Source: an uncultured Bacteroidota bacterium (GTDB taxonomy: Bacteria > Bacteroidota > Rhodothermia > Rhodothermales > Salinibacteraceae). From it: DNA of 64,000 nucleotides. The DNA is taken from positions 1-64,000 of the forward strand of contig CAJXLV010000002.1 of the NCBI GenBank assembly GCA_913056185.1, in the 5' to 3' direction. The position numbers and the translations under genes are program-made. Shown one piece after another: positions 43,579 through 52,585 of the stretch. The notes under the pieces were generated by a model. That model made no database searches, had not been told where the DNA came from, and was given only the letters and a program-made list of their open reading frames with translations. Numbering within the stretch: position 1 is the stretch's first letter; each line of letters opens with the position of its first letter.

Positions 43579-44793
43579 ATGGACGACAGGTTGGATCCGT
43601 TTCTTTACGACGAGCGGCCCTCGGAGGCGGACGCGGCGACGCTGCAGGAGGTGCTCGATGCAGACCCGGAGCTGGCGCGGCAGTGGCAGTACTGGGTGCG
43701 AGTGCGGAGGCGATTGCGCGAGCGGGTGCGCGAATGCGTGCCCGACCGCCGCCTCCTTGTGCTGTATGCCCTGGAGCAGGCGGACGCTGGCGAGGTGCTC
43801 TCGGCTACAGAGCACGATGCCCTGGCGTCGACCCGCGACGACATTGAGGCGGCGCTGCGTGCCATGCCGGCGCTCCGCGATGTGGTCGAACGCATCCAGG
43901 ACGAGCACGCTGCTTTTGAGGCGGTGTGGGCTCAGCACCGCGGCGAGGGCACAGAGCCCGTGGCAGAAGAGAAGCCCGTGGCAGAAGGAGAGGCTTCCCG
44001 GTCCCGCCCCGAGCGCTCCCCGCGTGCTTCCCGCTCTCACACGGCTTCCGAGCGCCGATGGGGATGGCGGCTTACGGCCGCAGCCCTGCTGCTGGGCGCC
44101 GCCGTCCTGGCGCTGGTGTACGGGCCGCAGCGGACGGAGCGCACCACGGTCACAGCTGCGGCTGGTGAGCACAAGACGGTCACGCTTCCGGACGGCTCTA
44201 CGGTCCGGCTTGCTGGGCAGGCGACGGTGTCGTACACGCCGGGGATAGACGGGGCACAGCCGCAGCGGGTGCGTCTCGCACGGGGAAAGGCCTTCTTCAC
44301 GGTCCCGGCCGGGCGCGAGGCGCCGTTCGTGGTGCGCACGCCCGCTGCTCGCGCCGAAGTGCAAGGGACGCAATTTGGGGTGGTGACGGGAAACGATTCG
44401 ACGGAGGTGGTGCTGGTGGACGGAGCAGTGCGGGTGAGCACCGGAGACGAGGCAGACGAGGCATCGTCAGTCGTTCTCCGCCCGGGTCAGCGAAGCCTGG
44501 TGCGCCAGGGACAGGCTCCTGCCGCTCCCGCGTCGGCCGACCTAACGGCGGCACTGGCCTGGAGCGGCCTGTTTGTGTTCCGGTCCACTCCCATGGCCAC
44601 CATCGCCCAGCGGCTGCAGCAGCAGTACGGGGGGATCATCCGGGTGGCCCCGGCACTGGCGGACGAGCCGGTGACGGGAACCTTCGCCCGCGAGCAGTCG
44701 GTGCAGCAGGTGCTTGTGCCTCTCGCCCAGACGCTGGGAGCGGAGGTGCGCCGTGAGGGCGAGGACGCCTACCGGCTCGTTCCTATCAATTGA
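43579..44793 (+). CDS. FecR-family anti-sigma / signal transducer
   Basis: Inner-membrane regulator of 404 residues. The cytoplasmic N-terminal part (1-160) is helical then Pro/Ser/Arg-rich. One transmembrane segment (about 164-182) is followed by the FecR domain starting ERTTVTAAAGEHKTVTLPDG. A C-terminal DUF4974/STN-like domain (about 325-404) carries VFRSTPMATIAQRLQQQYGG. It should pass a signal from the TonB receptor to the ECF sigma factor. The last codons and stop lie in a 31/28-bp direct repeat. Confidence 0.9.
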   Translation: MDDRLDPFLYDERPSEADAATLQEVLDADPELARQWQYWVRVRRRLRERVRECVPDRRLLVLYALEQADAGEVLSATEHDALASTRDDIEAALRAMPALRDVVERIQDEHAAFEAVWAQHRGEGTEPVAEEKPVAEGEASRSRPERSPRASRSHTASERRWGWRLTAAALLLGAAVLALVYGPQRTERTTVTAAAGEHKTVTLPDGSTVRLAGQATVSYTPGIDGAQPQRVRLARGKAFFTVPAGREAPFVVRTPAARAEVQGTQFGVVTGNDSTEVVLVDGAVRVSTGDEADEASSVVLRPGQRSLVRQGQAPAAPASADLTAALAWSGLFVFRSTPMATIAQRLQQQYGGIIRVAPALADEPVTGTFAREQSVQQVLVPLAQTLGAEVRREGEDAYRLVPIN

Positions 44794-44828
44794 GGATGTC
44801 TACCGGCGCGCTCCTGTCAATTGATGTC
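44770..44828 (+). repeat. Imperfect direct repeat across the fecR stop codon
   Basis: A 31-nt unit beginning TACCGGCTCGTTCCTATCAA is followed by a 28-nt copy beginning TACCGGCGCGCTCCTGTCAA that lacks three bases. The first copy carries the TGA stop, and the second is untranslated. Confidence 0.8.
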
Positions 44829-44987
44829 CGCCCACCGGTGCCGAGAGGAGCTGTGGGATCCGGGGGAGCGTTTCATGATGGGCGGCAACAGGGCAGGGGG
44901 CTGAACGAAGAGCGCTGAACGAAGGGCGCCGCGGAAAGTAGAAGGGACGTTGCTCGTCCTCTTCGGTGTCGCTCCCAGCCAGGCCCC

Positions 44988-47633
44988 GTGGTTCGTTTCT
45001 TTTTTGCATGTCTACTGGTCCTGGGGAGCGCATGCGCCGTGGCGCCGTCTACGGTTGGGGCACAGCCTACGATCCGGATTCGCGCCACCGACGTGCCCCT
45101 TGCAACGGCCCTGGCGCAGGTGCGGGCCGAGGCTTCGCTGCAACTGGTGTACGCCGATCGATTGGTCGACGGACGCCGGGCCACGTGCACCTACACAGGC
45201 ACAGTGCCCCGGGAAGCCCTCGCGTGTGTGGTGGCGGGAACGGGAATCGAAGCGAAGCAGGTGCGACGCCGCCAGTACGTGCTGGTTGCAGCGGCGTCGC
45301 AGGAGGCGTCGGCCGAGCCGCGTGCTTCGCTCAACGGGTACGTCTACGACGCCGATACGGACGAGCGTCTGCCGGGGGCTCACGTCTACCTCACGGAGTT
45401 GAGGGCCGGGGGCACCACGAACCGGGACGGCTATTTTGTGCTGTCGGACCTTCCGTCCGGTCCCTACAAGGTGCGCATCTCGTACCTTGGGTACCAATCG
45501 GTGGACACTACGCTACACGCCGGTGGAGATCCGGCCCAGATCGCACTGGCGCCGGCCCCCATCGCCTCCGAAGGTGTGGTGGTAGAGGCGGGCTCCACCC
45601 GCGGGCGCAGCAGGCAGCAGCTGCCGGGCATGATCTCGGTCGCGCTCGGGCAGGCAGGGCGCCTCCCGTCGCTCGGCGAACCGGACCTGTTTCGTGCCCT
45701 GCGATGGACGCCCGGCATTCGCAAGCCGGGCGTGCTGGCGACAGGGCTCACGGTGCGGGGCGGGAAGCCCGACCAGAACCTCTACCTGCTCGATGGAGCG
45801 CCGGTCTACCACCCCTGGCACGCCTTTAGCCTCATCTCCACGTTCCAGACCGGGACGCTGCAGTCCACAGACCTGTACCGTGGGAGCCTTCCCGTAGAGC
45901 ACGGGGGACGCCTCTCCGCCGTGCTCGACGCGCAGATGAAAGATGGCAGCCGACGCTCTCCCACCGCCGTGGCTGCCCTCAGTCTGCTCAGCGGGCGCTT
46001 TCGGGTCGAAACGCCGCTTACCTCCTCCACCTCATTTATGCTGTCGGGGCGCCGCTCCTACATCGATAAGCTGGTGGGGCGCCGCCATCCTGTGACGGGC
46101 CCTGATGGACGACGCGATACACTACGCACCGGCTACTATTTCTTCGATACCAGCGCCAAGCTCACGCACCGCCTTGGGCCCGCCCACCGGCTTTCGCTCA
46201 GCTACTACCACGGGCGCGATGATCTGGACTTGCGCCTTCCGTTCGATCTTTCCCTCGACTTTTCCTCCTGGCTCCGCCCGCCCGACCTGCTGTTTGAGGT
46301 GGTGCAAAACTGGGACAACCGCGTGTTCAGCGGCCAGCATCGGGTCCTGCTGGGAGACAATCTGTTTCTCACCAGCACGGCCTACTACTCCGGCTACCGG
46401 GCGCAAGAGGCCTCGTTTGTGCAGCCGACGACGACGGCCTCCCTGGCGTCGGACTATCGCGTGCGGCTGTCCGACACTGGGGCCAAGATTCACGTTGACT
46501 ACCATCCCTCAATGCGCCACGAATGGACGGCCGGCCTGGAGGTGTCTGTCCTCCAGTTCGAGAGCCGGCTCGATGGCGAGCTGCGCCGCTCGCGCAGCAC
46601 GGTGACCCAGCGGGCTCAGGCAACGGATGTGCGCGCGGTACAGATGGCGGCCTACCTTCAAGATTCCTGGACGCCGACGCCGCGCTGGACGGTGGAGCCG
46701 GGCCTGCGGGCCAGCTACTTCGGGGGAGGGGACCATGTGCACGTAGCGCCCCGCCTCAACGCGCAGTATGTGGTCGACCCGCGGTGGCTGGTGCTGGAGG
46801 GAAGTGCGGGCGTACAGGTTCAGTATCTGCACCGTCTTCGCGATCGGTACTCCCTCGCGTACGACCTGGTCTCCAGTCGCTGGATTCCGTCGAGTGAGCG
46901 GGTGGCTCCGGCCCTCGGCGGACAGCTGGGGCTGGGCACGTATACGCAGCTCCGGCCCGGCTGGAGCCTGGAGGTGGATGCGTATCTGCGCAGTACACGC
47001 CAAACGCTTGTGCCGACGGATGTCTTTCAGGAGAAAGAGGGCATTGACGGGCCGGGCATTGAGGTGGGGGCGCTGCTGGGGCAGTACACGGCGGGGGCTA
47101 CACGTGCGATGGGAGTAGAGGTGCGCACGCGCTACGAACGCGGCCCCTGGCGCGCCCGCCTGGCGGTGAGCGGCGGACGGACGTACGTGCGTGCGCCGGG
47201 CCGCACCGCCACCGGATCGCGCTGGCGCCCGTCCAGCTTGGACGTCCCGGTGTCGGTCCGGAGCATTCTGGGGTGGACCCACGGGCGCTGGAGCGCTACG
47301 ATTGCCGCTGAAGTGCGCAGCGGCTCCCCCATCACGGTGCCGGAGGCCCGCTACCGCCTGGGCGACCCCACGGCCACAGAGCCAACGACGTATCTCTACC
47401 GGCCCGAATTCAACAACGGTCGGCTTCCCCCGTACGTCCGGCTGGACTTCACGCTGCAATACGCGTTTCCGTTCTTGTCGACGGACTGGACCGCCTCGGT
47501 CGATGTGTTTAACCTGACCAATCGGGACAATATCGTCGACCGAACGTATCGCCCCACGGACACAGGCGTGGCTGTGGATCGTCGGCGTGGACTTCCGTTT
47601 CTTCCCCTTCTGGAACTGAAGATGGAACTGTAG
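44988..47633 (+). CDS. TonB-dependent receptor with STN signalling domain (FecA type)
   Basis: Outer-membrane receptor of 881 residues with a GTG start. It has a signal peptide (about 1-25), an STN domain (about 28-95, with DVPLATALAQVRAEASLQLV), a carboxypeptidase-like domain (about 110-190), and a plug carrying GLTVRGGKPDQNLYLLDGAP near 248-267. The barrel follows. The STN domain is what contacts FecR-type regulators, so this receptor probably senses and imports the ligand that controls the operon. It ends ELKMEL rather than in Phe. Substrate unknown. No haem- or siderophore-specific motif was recognised. Confidence 0.9.
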   Translation: MVRFFFACLLVLGSACAVAPSTVGAQPTIRIRATDVPLATALAQVRAEASLQLVYADRLVDGRRATCTYTGTVPREALACVVAGTGIEAKQVRRRQYVLVAAASQEASAEPRASLNGYVYDADTDERLPGAHVYLTELRAGGTTNRDGYFVLSDLPSGPYKVRISYLGYQSVDTTLHAGGDPAQIALAPAPIASEGVVVEAGSTRGRSRQQLPGMISVALGQAGRLPSLGEPDLFRALRWTPGIRKPGVLATGLTVRGGKPDQNLYLLDGAPVYHPWHAFSLISTFQTGTLQSTDLYRGSLPVEHGGRLSAVLDAQMKDGSRRSPTAVAALSLLSGRFRVETPLTSSTSFMLSGRRSYIDKLVGRRHPVTGPDGRRDTLRTGYYFFDTSAKLTHRLGPAHRLSLSYYHGRDDLDLRLPFDLSLDFSSWLRPPDLLFEVVQNWDNRVFSGQHRVLLGDNLFLTSTAYYSGYRAQEASFVQPTTTASLASDYRVRLSDTGAKIHVDYHPSMRHEWTAGLEVSVLQFESRLDGELRRSRSTVTQRAQATDVRAVQMAAYLQDSWTPTPRWTVEPGLRASYFGGGDHVHVAPRLNAQYVVDPRWLVLEGSAGVQVQYLHRLRDRYSLAYDLVSSRWIPSSERVAPALGGQLGLGTYTQLRPGWSLEVDAYLRSTRQTLVPTDVFQEKEGIDGPGIEVGALLGQYTAGATRAMGVEVRTRYERGPWRARLAVSGGRTYVRAPGRTATGSRWRPSSLDVPVSVRSILGWTHGRWSATIAAEVRSGSPITVPEARYRLGDPTATEPTTYLYRPEFNNGRLPPYVRLDFTLQYAFPFLSTDWTASVDVFNLTNRDNIVDRTYRPTDTGVAVDRRRGLPFLPLLELKMEL

Positions 47634-47674
47634 CTCTGTCTTGTCGCTGGATTGCTTCTTGAACGCAACGCTGT

Positions 47675-48664
47675 ATGGACATGGGTAGCGCGCTCTCCAC
47701 GGCTTGGAGGCGAGGCCGATGGGTCGTCGGCCTTCTTCTGGCGGGAGGAAGCGTCCTCCTGCTTGGGCGGTGCGACTTTGCCGACTCGGCGGAGCGGCAG
47801 CCGCTGGTGGTGGAGGCATTTCTGCAAACCGGGGCCTCGCTGCCTACCATCACGCTTCGGCAAACCCGATCGCTAAGCGCCACGGATTCCCTGCCCGCGG
47901 GCGCGGCGCGAGGGGCGGAGCTGGAACTGCGGGTGCACGACCGAAGGGTGGCCTACCGCGAGGCGGCACACCAGCCCGGCCGGTACGTCCCGCAGACGGT
48001 GGCGTCGGTGCCTGCCCAGGCGTCCTGGCGGCTGCAGGCCCGCTGGCGTGCCGAAACGGCCACGGCGCAGGGCACCACCCCGCCCCCCATCCATCTTGGA
48101 GAGGTGTGTGTGGATGTGCCTCCCGCCCCCGTCGAGGCCATCCGTGTCGATTCACTGCGGCGGGATTCCCTCGACATTCCTGCGGAGCAAACGTACATTT
48201 ATCCCGTGGATGTGTCGCTCCGTTGGCCCGCTCCTCCTGCCTCGTCGGGGGGCGACACGGCCCACTGGGTGCGCCCCCGCTTAAATCCGGACACGACGGA
48301 ATCGGACTCGCGCGTGGTCGGGTTCTTTTTGGAGCCGGTGGATGTGCGGCGCGAGGATCGGTTTCGCCGCGTGGACGAGGGGCACACCTGGGCGGGGGTC
48401 TACGCGATGCCCGTGGAGGACAGCACGGCCGCCGTGCCGCGCCACCGCCTCACGGTTACCCTAACACGGGGCGATACGGCCTTCGCCGCTTTTGCCCGGA
48501 GCCGAGACGATCCCGAGCGCCGCGAGCCGGTCTCCAATGTGCGTGGCGGCCTGGGCATTGCCACCGCCGTGGCCCTCGATCGCCTCCAGGTGGACGTGAC
48601 GGCGGCGGGAGAGCGGTGCCGTGCGCCGGAGCAAGGTGCCGAGGAGCAAGGTGCCGAGGAGTAA
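47675..48664 (+). CDS. DUF4249-like secreted protein downstream of the receptor
   Basis: An exported protein of 329 residues. It has a hydrophobic N-terminal segment (VVGLLLAGGSVLLLGRC) and then VVEAFLQTGASLPTITLRQT, the typical start of DUF4249 proteins that accompany TonB receptors in Bacteroidota. The Cys is preceded by Arg, not a classical lipobox residue, so lipidation is doubtful. Beta-rich middle with no catalytic motif seen. The extreme C terminus (EQGAEEQGAEE) comes from a 15-bp tandem repeat that also supplies the stop codon. It is 41 bp after the receptor gene and probably part of the same operon. Confidence 0.75.
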   Translation: MDMGSALSTAWRRGRWVVGLLLAGGSVLLLGRCDFADSAERQPLVVEAFLQTGASLPTITLRQTRSLSATDSLPAGAARGAELELRVHDRRVAYREAAHQPGRYVPQTVASVPAQASWRLQARWRAETATAQGTTPPPIHLGEVCVDVPPAPVEAIRVDSLRRDSLDIPAEQTYIYPVDVSLRWPAPPASSGGDTAHWVRPRLNPDTTESDSRVVGFFLEPVDVRREDRFRRVDEGHTWAGVYAMPVEDSTAAVPRHRLTVTLTRGDTAFAAFARSRDDPERREPVSNVRGGLGIATAVALDRLQVDVTAAGERCRAPEQGAEEQGAEE

Positions 48665-48670
48665 GGCGCC
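48628..48670 (+). repeat. 15-bp tandem repeat at the end of the DUF4249-like gene
   Basis: GGAGCAAGGTGCC, GAGGAGCAAGGTGCC and GAGGAGTAAGGCGCC in a row. The third copy converts CAA to TAA and ends the gene. Confidence 0.8.
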
Positions 48671-48728
48671 GTCGCCGTGTTCGACCGCTTCCTTCCTGTT
48701 TCTGTCTCCTTGCACCTGCTTTGTCCCC

Positions 48729-49397
48729 ATGTCCGACTCTCCCTCCCCGGGCGTCATCACACGCCTCGAGCCCCAGGTCCACAACGAGGATCGCGTCTCT
48801 GTCTTTCTCGATGACGAGTTTGCCCTCGGCATCCACAAAGACCTGGTCGTGAAGCACCATCTCTCGGTAGGCATGGAGCTGTCTCCCGACGACCTCCGGG
48901 CGCTCGAACGGGATGAACAGTACATCGATGCCAAACAGCGAGCGCTCGACTACCTCGCGTATAAGCCCCGCACCAAAGAAGAGGTGCGACGGAAGCTGCG
49001 CGACACGGACGCCTCCCCCGAGGTGATCGACGATGTGGTGGCGCGCCTCCTGGAGCTTGGGTATCTCGATGATGAGGCCTACGCGCACGACTACGCCCAC
49101 AATCGGTTTTCCAGTAAGCAATACGGCCCGGTGCGCATCCGGCGCGAGTTGAAGGAGCGCGGGGTGGACCGGCACGTGGCGGATGCGGCGGTGGATCAGC
49201 TCTTTGCGGAGGTGGATGCCCGGGCCGCGGCCTGGAGCCACGCCGAGAAGCGCTGGCCGCGCCTGGACGACGAGGACGACCCGCGCCGCCGACGACAAAA
49301 GATGTACCGCTACCTTCGTCGACGCGGCTTTGCGTCCGACACCATCCGCCCCATTCTCGACGAACTGGAGCAGAGTGGTGTGCGTACACGCCGCTAA
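48729..49397 (+). CDS. recX: Regulatory protein RecX
   Basis: Modulator of RecA filaments, 222 residues. It has an N-terminal beta region (about 1-60, HNEDRVSVFLDDEFALGIHK) and three tandem three-helix repeats, with ALDYLAYKPRTKEEVRRKLR (about 70-89) and ELGYLDDEAYAHDYAHNRF. A YGPVRIRRELKERGV stretch marks the second repeat. The longer frame from 48621 starts inside the repeat at the end of the previous gene, so the ATG at 48729 was chosen. recA is not in the window. Confidence 0.9.
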   Translation: MSDSPSPGVITRLEPQVHNEDRVSVFLDDEFALGIHKDLVVKHHLSVGMELSPDDLRALERDEQYIDAKQRALDYLAYKPRTKEEVRRKLRDTDASPEVIDDVVARLLELGYLDDEAYAHDYAHNRFSSKQYGPVRIRRELKERGVDRHVADAAVDQLFAEVDARAAAWSHAEKRWPRLDDEDDPRRRRQKMYRYLRRRGFASDTIRPILDELEQSGVRTRR

Positions 49398-49469
49398 CGG
49401 TGGAGGCCGCGCGGCGGCGTCCACGTCGCTTCTGCTCCCTTGGTTTTTGCCTGTACCGCCACGCATTGT

Positions 49470-50717
49470 ATGCCCGACGGATCATCGCCGTCCCCACCAT
49501 CCCCGGAAGATGCCGCCTCCGCAGAAGGGGGGGCTCCGCGGGATCGGGCTGCGCGCCGCCGCGATGGATCCCCTGAGGCGATTGAGGGCGACGACCCCGA
49601 GGCGCCTCCGGAACGGTTTCGTCCCCGAGGGAGCGCGCGTGGAGGCCCCGCCATCACGCTCGATCGGGTTGTTCGCTTTCTGCTGGCGGTGGCCGCCAGT
49701 GCGGCGCTTGGGTGGGGGCTGTGGTACTTCGCCGGCATTGTGCTGTACCTGGCGGTGGGGGGCATCCTGGCGTACCTGCTGCGTCCCCTCGTGGAGCGCC
49801 TACAGACCCTGGGGCTGGGCCGCGTCGCTGCCATCCTGCTCTCGTTCGTGGTGCTGCTGGGCGGGGTGGCCGTTATCGTCACCTCCGTGGTGCCCTTCGT
49901 CACGCGCCAAGTGCAGGACCTGTCCCAACTGATTACGGTGGACACGGCTGCCTACGTCGCCAACCTGGTGCAGTCGCACGTGCAGCCCCTGGTGCCGCTG
50001 GAACCGGGCCTTCTTGAGGAAAATGTGCGCCAGCTTGCCCGGTCCCTTCTGCAGGGCGATTTGGTGGAGGGGCGGCAGGTGGCGCAGACGGTCAGCTCGG
50101 TGGTGGCCGTGTTTACGAACATCGTCTACGCGGTCGTTATTGTGCCCTTTGTCTCGTTCTTCTTGCTTAAGGATGAACTGAAAATCCGGCGCAGTGTGCT
50201 CTCGCTGGTGCCCAACCGCTACCTCGAGGTCACGCTTTCCATCCTGGCCACCGTAGAGGCGAATGTGGGGCGCTACTTCCGGGCGCTGTTGGTACAGGGC
50301 ACGGCCGTGGCCGCCATCGCGTCCGGACTGCTGTGGGTTGTGGGGGTGCGCGGGGCCATCGCGATTGGGATCTTTACCGGGCTTGCGAACACCATCCCGT
50401 ATTTTGGCCCGTTTCTGGGGTTTTTGGCCGGGACGCTCGTGGGCATTGCGCAGACGGGCGATGTCTCGCTCGTGCCCGGCGTTGCCCTCGCGATGGCCCT
50501 CACGCAGCTGGCGGACAATGTGATGCTGCAGCCCCTCATCTTTTCCCGTGCCGCGCAGACCCATCCGCTCGTCATTTTGTTTGTGGTGCTGGTGGGAGCA
50601 CAGCTTGGGGGGCTCGTGGGCATGCTGGTGGCCATCCCGGTGACGACCACCATTCGTGTCGTCGTGGAGCAGTTGCTGTGGAGCTTCCAGAACTACCAAA
50701 TTCTCCGGAGCGGATGA
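49470..50717 (+). CDS. AI-2E family permease (PerM-like)
   Basis: Integral membrane protein of 415 residues. A disordered acidic/Pro-rich N terminus (about 1-70) precedes the eight-helix AI-2E fold. The first helix pair is RFLLAVAASAALGWGLWYFAG, the conserved PFVSFFLLKDE motif is near 225, and GLANTIPYFGPFLGFLAGT near 310 is the hallmark loop of the family. Members export or take up small molecules, including quorum signals and Na+/H+ in some cases, so the substrate is open. The 70-residue tail at the N terminus is unusually long. Confidence 0.88.
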   Translation: MPDGSSPSPPSPEDAASAEGGAPRDRAARRRDGSPEAIEGDDPEAPPERFRPRGSARGGPAITLDRVVRFLLAVAASAALGWGLWYFAGIVLYLAVGGILAYLLRPLVERLQTLGLGRVAAILLSFVVLLGGVAVIVTSVVPFVTRQVQDLSQLITVDTAAYVANLVQSHVQPLVPLEPGLLEENVRQLARSLLQGDLVEGRQVAQTVSSVVAVFTNIVYAVVIVPFVSFFLLKDELKIRRSVLSLVPNRYLEVTLSILATVEANVGRYFRALLVQGTAVAAIASGLLWVVGVRGAIAIGIFTGLANTIPYFGPFLGFLAGTLVGIAQTGDVSLVPGVALAMALTQLADNVMLQPLIFSRAAQTHPLVILFVVLVGAQLGGLVGMLVAIPVTTTIRVVVEQLLWSFQNYQILRSG

Positions 50718-50874
50718 GCGTCGATGCTGAGTCGCTGCTGCGTGTGCTGGGCGCTGGGCTGCTTCGGGGGGAACGCATTCCGGCAGGCAATCCCCCTCCG
50801 GGCTCCCCACAGTGCTTGCCCACACCTTGATTGTTTCTCCTACCCCCCGTTTCACTCATCACCCCGACCTGTTC

Positions 50875-51714
50875 ATGCGATCCGACCCGACCGTGCACGA
50901 GGCCGAAGACCTCCGTGCTGCCACCGCGGCAGTGCGGCGCCACATCGATGCGGCGCCCGAAGTGGCGCTCATTCTGGGCTCCGGCCTGGGGCGCCTGGCA
51001 GAGGCCGCTCACGACACGACCACAGTGCCGGCCACAGCCATCCCGGGCTATCCGGAGTCGACCGTGGAGGGCCACGACGGGCAGCTCGTCTTCGGGGCCT
51101 TGGAAGGGACACGTGTGGTGTTCGTGCAAGGCCGCGTGCACCTCTACGAGGGCTACCCGGTACAGCAGATCACCATGCCTGTGCGCCTGTTGCATGCACT
51201 GGGAGCCCGGCAGATGCTTGTGACCAATTCGGCCGGGGGCATCAATCGGGCGTTCCGGCCGGGGGCGCTCATGTTTATCACCAGCCATCTCAACATGGCG
51301 TTTGCGAGTCCTGGGGTGGGGGCAGAACGTCCGGCAGCCCCGGCAGGAGCGGAGGAGGCCTCGTTCTACGACCTGGACTGGACGCGGCGGGCGGAGCAGG
51401 CGGCGCAGGCACGCGGGCTGGAGGCGCACCGCGGCACCTATGCGTGGACGCTGGGGCCGAGCTACGAGACCAAGGCTGAGGTGCGGGCGCTGGATCGCCT
51501 CGGCGCCGATGCGGTGGGCATGAGCACGGTGCCGGAGGTGGTGCAGGCGCAGCGGCTGGGCATGGCGGTGCTCGGCCTCTCAACCATCACAAACCCCGCG
51601 GCGGGACTGGCGGCGGGTGGGTTGGATCACGACGAGGTGCTGGAGGTCGGCGCGCGCGTGCGGGACGATCTGATGGCGCTGGTGCGCGATATCGTGCAAG
51701 CGGCGGATGCGTAG
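50875..51714 (+). CDS. punA: Purine nucleoside phosphorylase (trimeric, class I)
   Basis: Phosphorolyses inosine and guanosine to base and ribose-1-phosphate. The 279-residue product has LILGSGLGRLAE near 32-43, the phosphate-binding RVHLYEGYPVQQITMPVRLL, NSAGGINRAFRPG near 113-125, and the purine-site segment GPSYETKAEVRALDRLGADAVGMST with the catalytic Asn in ITNPAAG. This is the classical PNP of the window. The gene at 18649 is a divergent relative. The ATG before RSDPTVHEAEDL was chosen. Confidence 0.93.
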   Translation: MRSDPTVHEAEDLRAATAAVRRHIDAAPEVALILGSGLGRLAEAAHDTTTVPATAIPGYPESTVEGHDGQLVFGALEGTRVVFVQGRVHLYEGYPVQQITMPVRLLHALGARQMLVTNSAGGINRAFRPGALMFITSHLNMAFASPGVGAERPAAPAGAEEASFYDLDWTRRAEQAAQARGLEAHRGTYAWTLGPSYETKAEVRALDRLGADAVGMSTVPEVVQAQRLGMAVLGLSTITNPAAGLAAGGLDHDEVLEVGARVRDDLMALVRDIVQAADA

Positions 51715-51772
51715 GGGCCGGTGAGGGCGGTGCGGAGGGGGAAAGAACGCTCGTAGGGATACATTTTCCATA

Positions 51773-51822
51773 GGGCACTTCCACGAGGGCACTTCCACGG
51801 GGGCAGTCCGGGCACTTCTGGC
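51773..51822 (+). repeat. 14-bp tandem repeat between convergent genes
   Basis: GGGCACTTCCACGA and GGGCACTTCCACGG, then two degraded copies (GGGCAGTCCGGGCACTTCTG). It lies between punA and the 3' end of the SAH gene. Its unit is not shared with the other arrays. Confidence 0.7.
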
Positions 51823-51851
51823 ATTGCGCGAACGACCGCAACTTCACAGAA

Positions 51852-52514
51852 CTACTCTTTGTGCCCCAAAATTGCCTCAAAACGGTCGAGCTCCGTCTGG
51901 AGGCGGGCGCGCATGGGAGGCAGACGCGGGTCGTCGTGGTGGTAAGAGGCCTCCAAAACGGACTGGTAGAACCAATGCTGCGCCTCGGCGTCGCCGCTGA
52001 GCACCGATAGGATGTCTTCGCCGTTTTCCAGGCTCTGGGTGATGGACCACAGGTTGTGGATTTTGTCGGCCAGGCTAATGGCCATTGCCTCGGGGGATCC
52101 CGTGCGGATGCTGTTGAGGTAGTCTTCTTTGCGCACGCGCCAGGGAAGCATCGTCCCTTCGTCTCCCAGCTTCTGTTCCGAGACCTGGTTGACGAGCCGG
52201 GCCACCTCCGCCCCCACTGCGTCGCGCAACTGCTTGCGGCGCAGGCGCTGGCCGTGCTCGTTCATGTCCTCAATGGTGTCGTGCAGATACGCGGCGGCCA
52301 CTGTGGCTTCGTCCCACCCTGCCCGGTGTACGATGGACGCTACCGCGGCGAGGTGGGCCATGACGGGAACCTGAATGTCTTCGTCCTGCGGCACCTCAAA
52401 CGCTGGGTCGCGCCACCCGCTTTTCCGGTAGGTGCCGTCGTGCCACTGGGCCGACAGTTCGATGGCGTGCTCAATAAGCGGACTGAACAGCGTATCGGGG
52501 TCGGGCACATCCAT
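51852..52514 (-). CDS. HD-domain small alarmone hydrolase (Mesh1/SpoT-like)
   Basis: A 220-residue HD hydrolase lacking a synthetase domain. It has MAHLAAVASIVHRAGWDEAT near 51-70, the HD pair in AAAYLHDTIEDM near 75-83, and a late LADKIHNL motif near 150. Spacing and motifs match stand-alone (p)ppGpp pyrophosphohydrolases, so it probably lowers stringent-response nucleotides. An HD-phosphohydrolase with another nucleotide substrate is not excluded. It is the last gene of a minus-strand run that begins with hisD. Confidence 0.8.
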   Translation of the reverse strand: MDVPDPDTLFSPLIEHAIELSAQWHDGTYRKSGWRDPAFEVPQDEDIQVPVMAHLAAVASIVHRAGWDEATVAAAYLHDTIEDMNEHGQRLRRKQLRDAVGAEVARLVNQVSEQKLGDEGTMLPWRVRKEDYLNSIRTGSPEAMAISLADKIHNLWSITQSLENGEDILSVLSGDAEAQHWFYQSVLEASYHHDDPRLPPMRARLQTELDRFEAILGHKE

Positions 52515-52585
52515 CAGTAGCGCGCAAGGGTCTTGTCCTGAAAAACGGCGAACATCTGCTCTCCCCCCATCTTCCCCACATCCCC

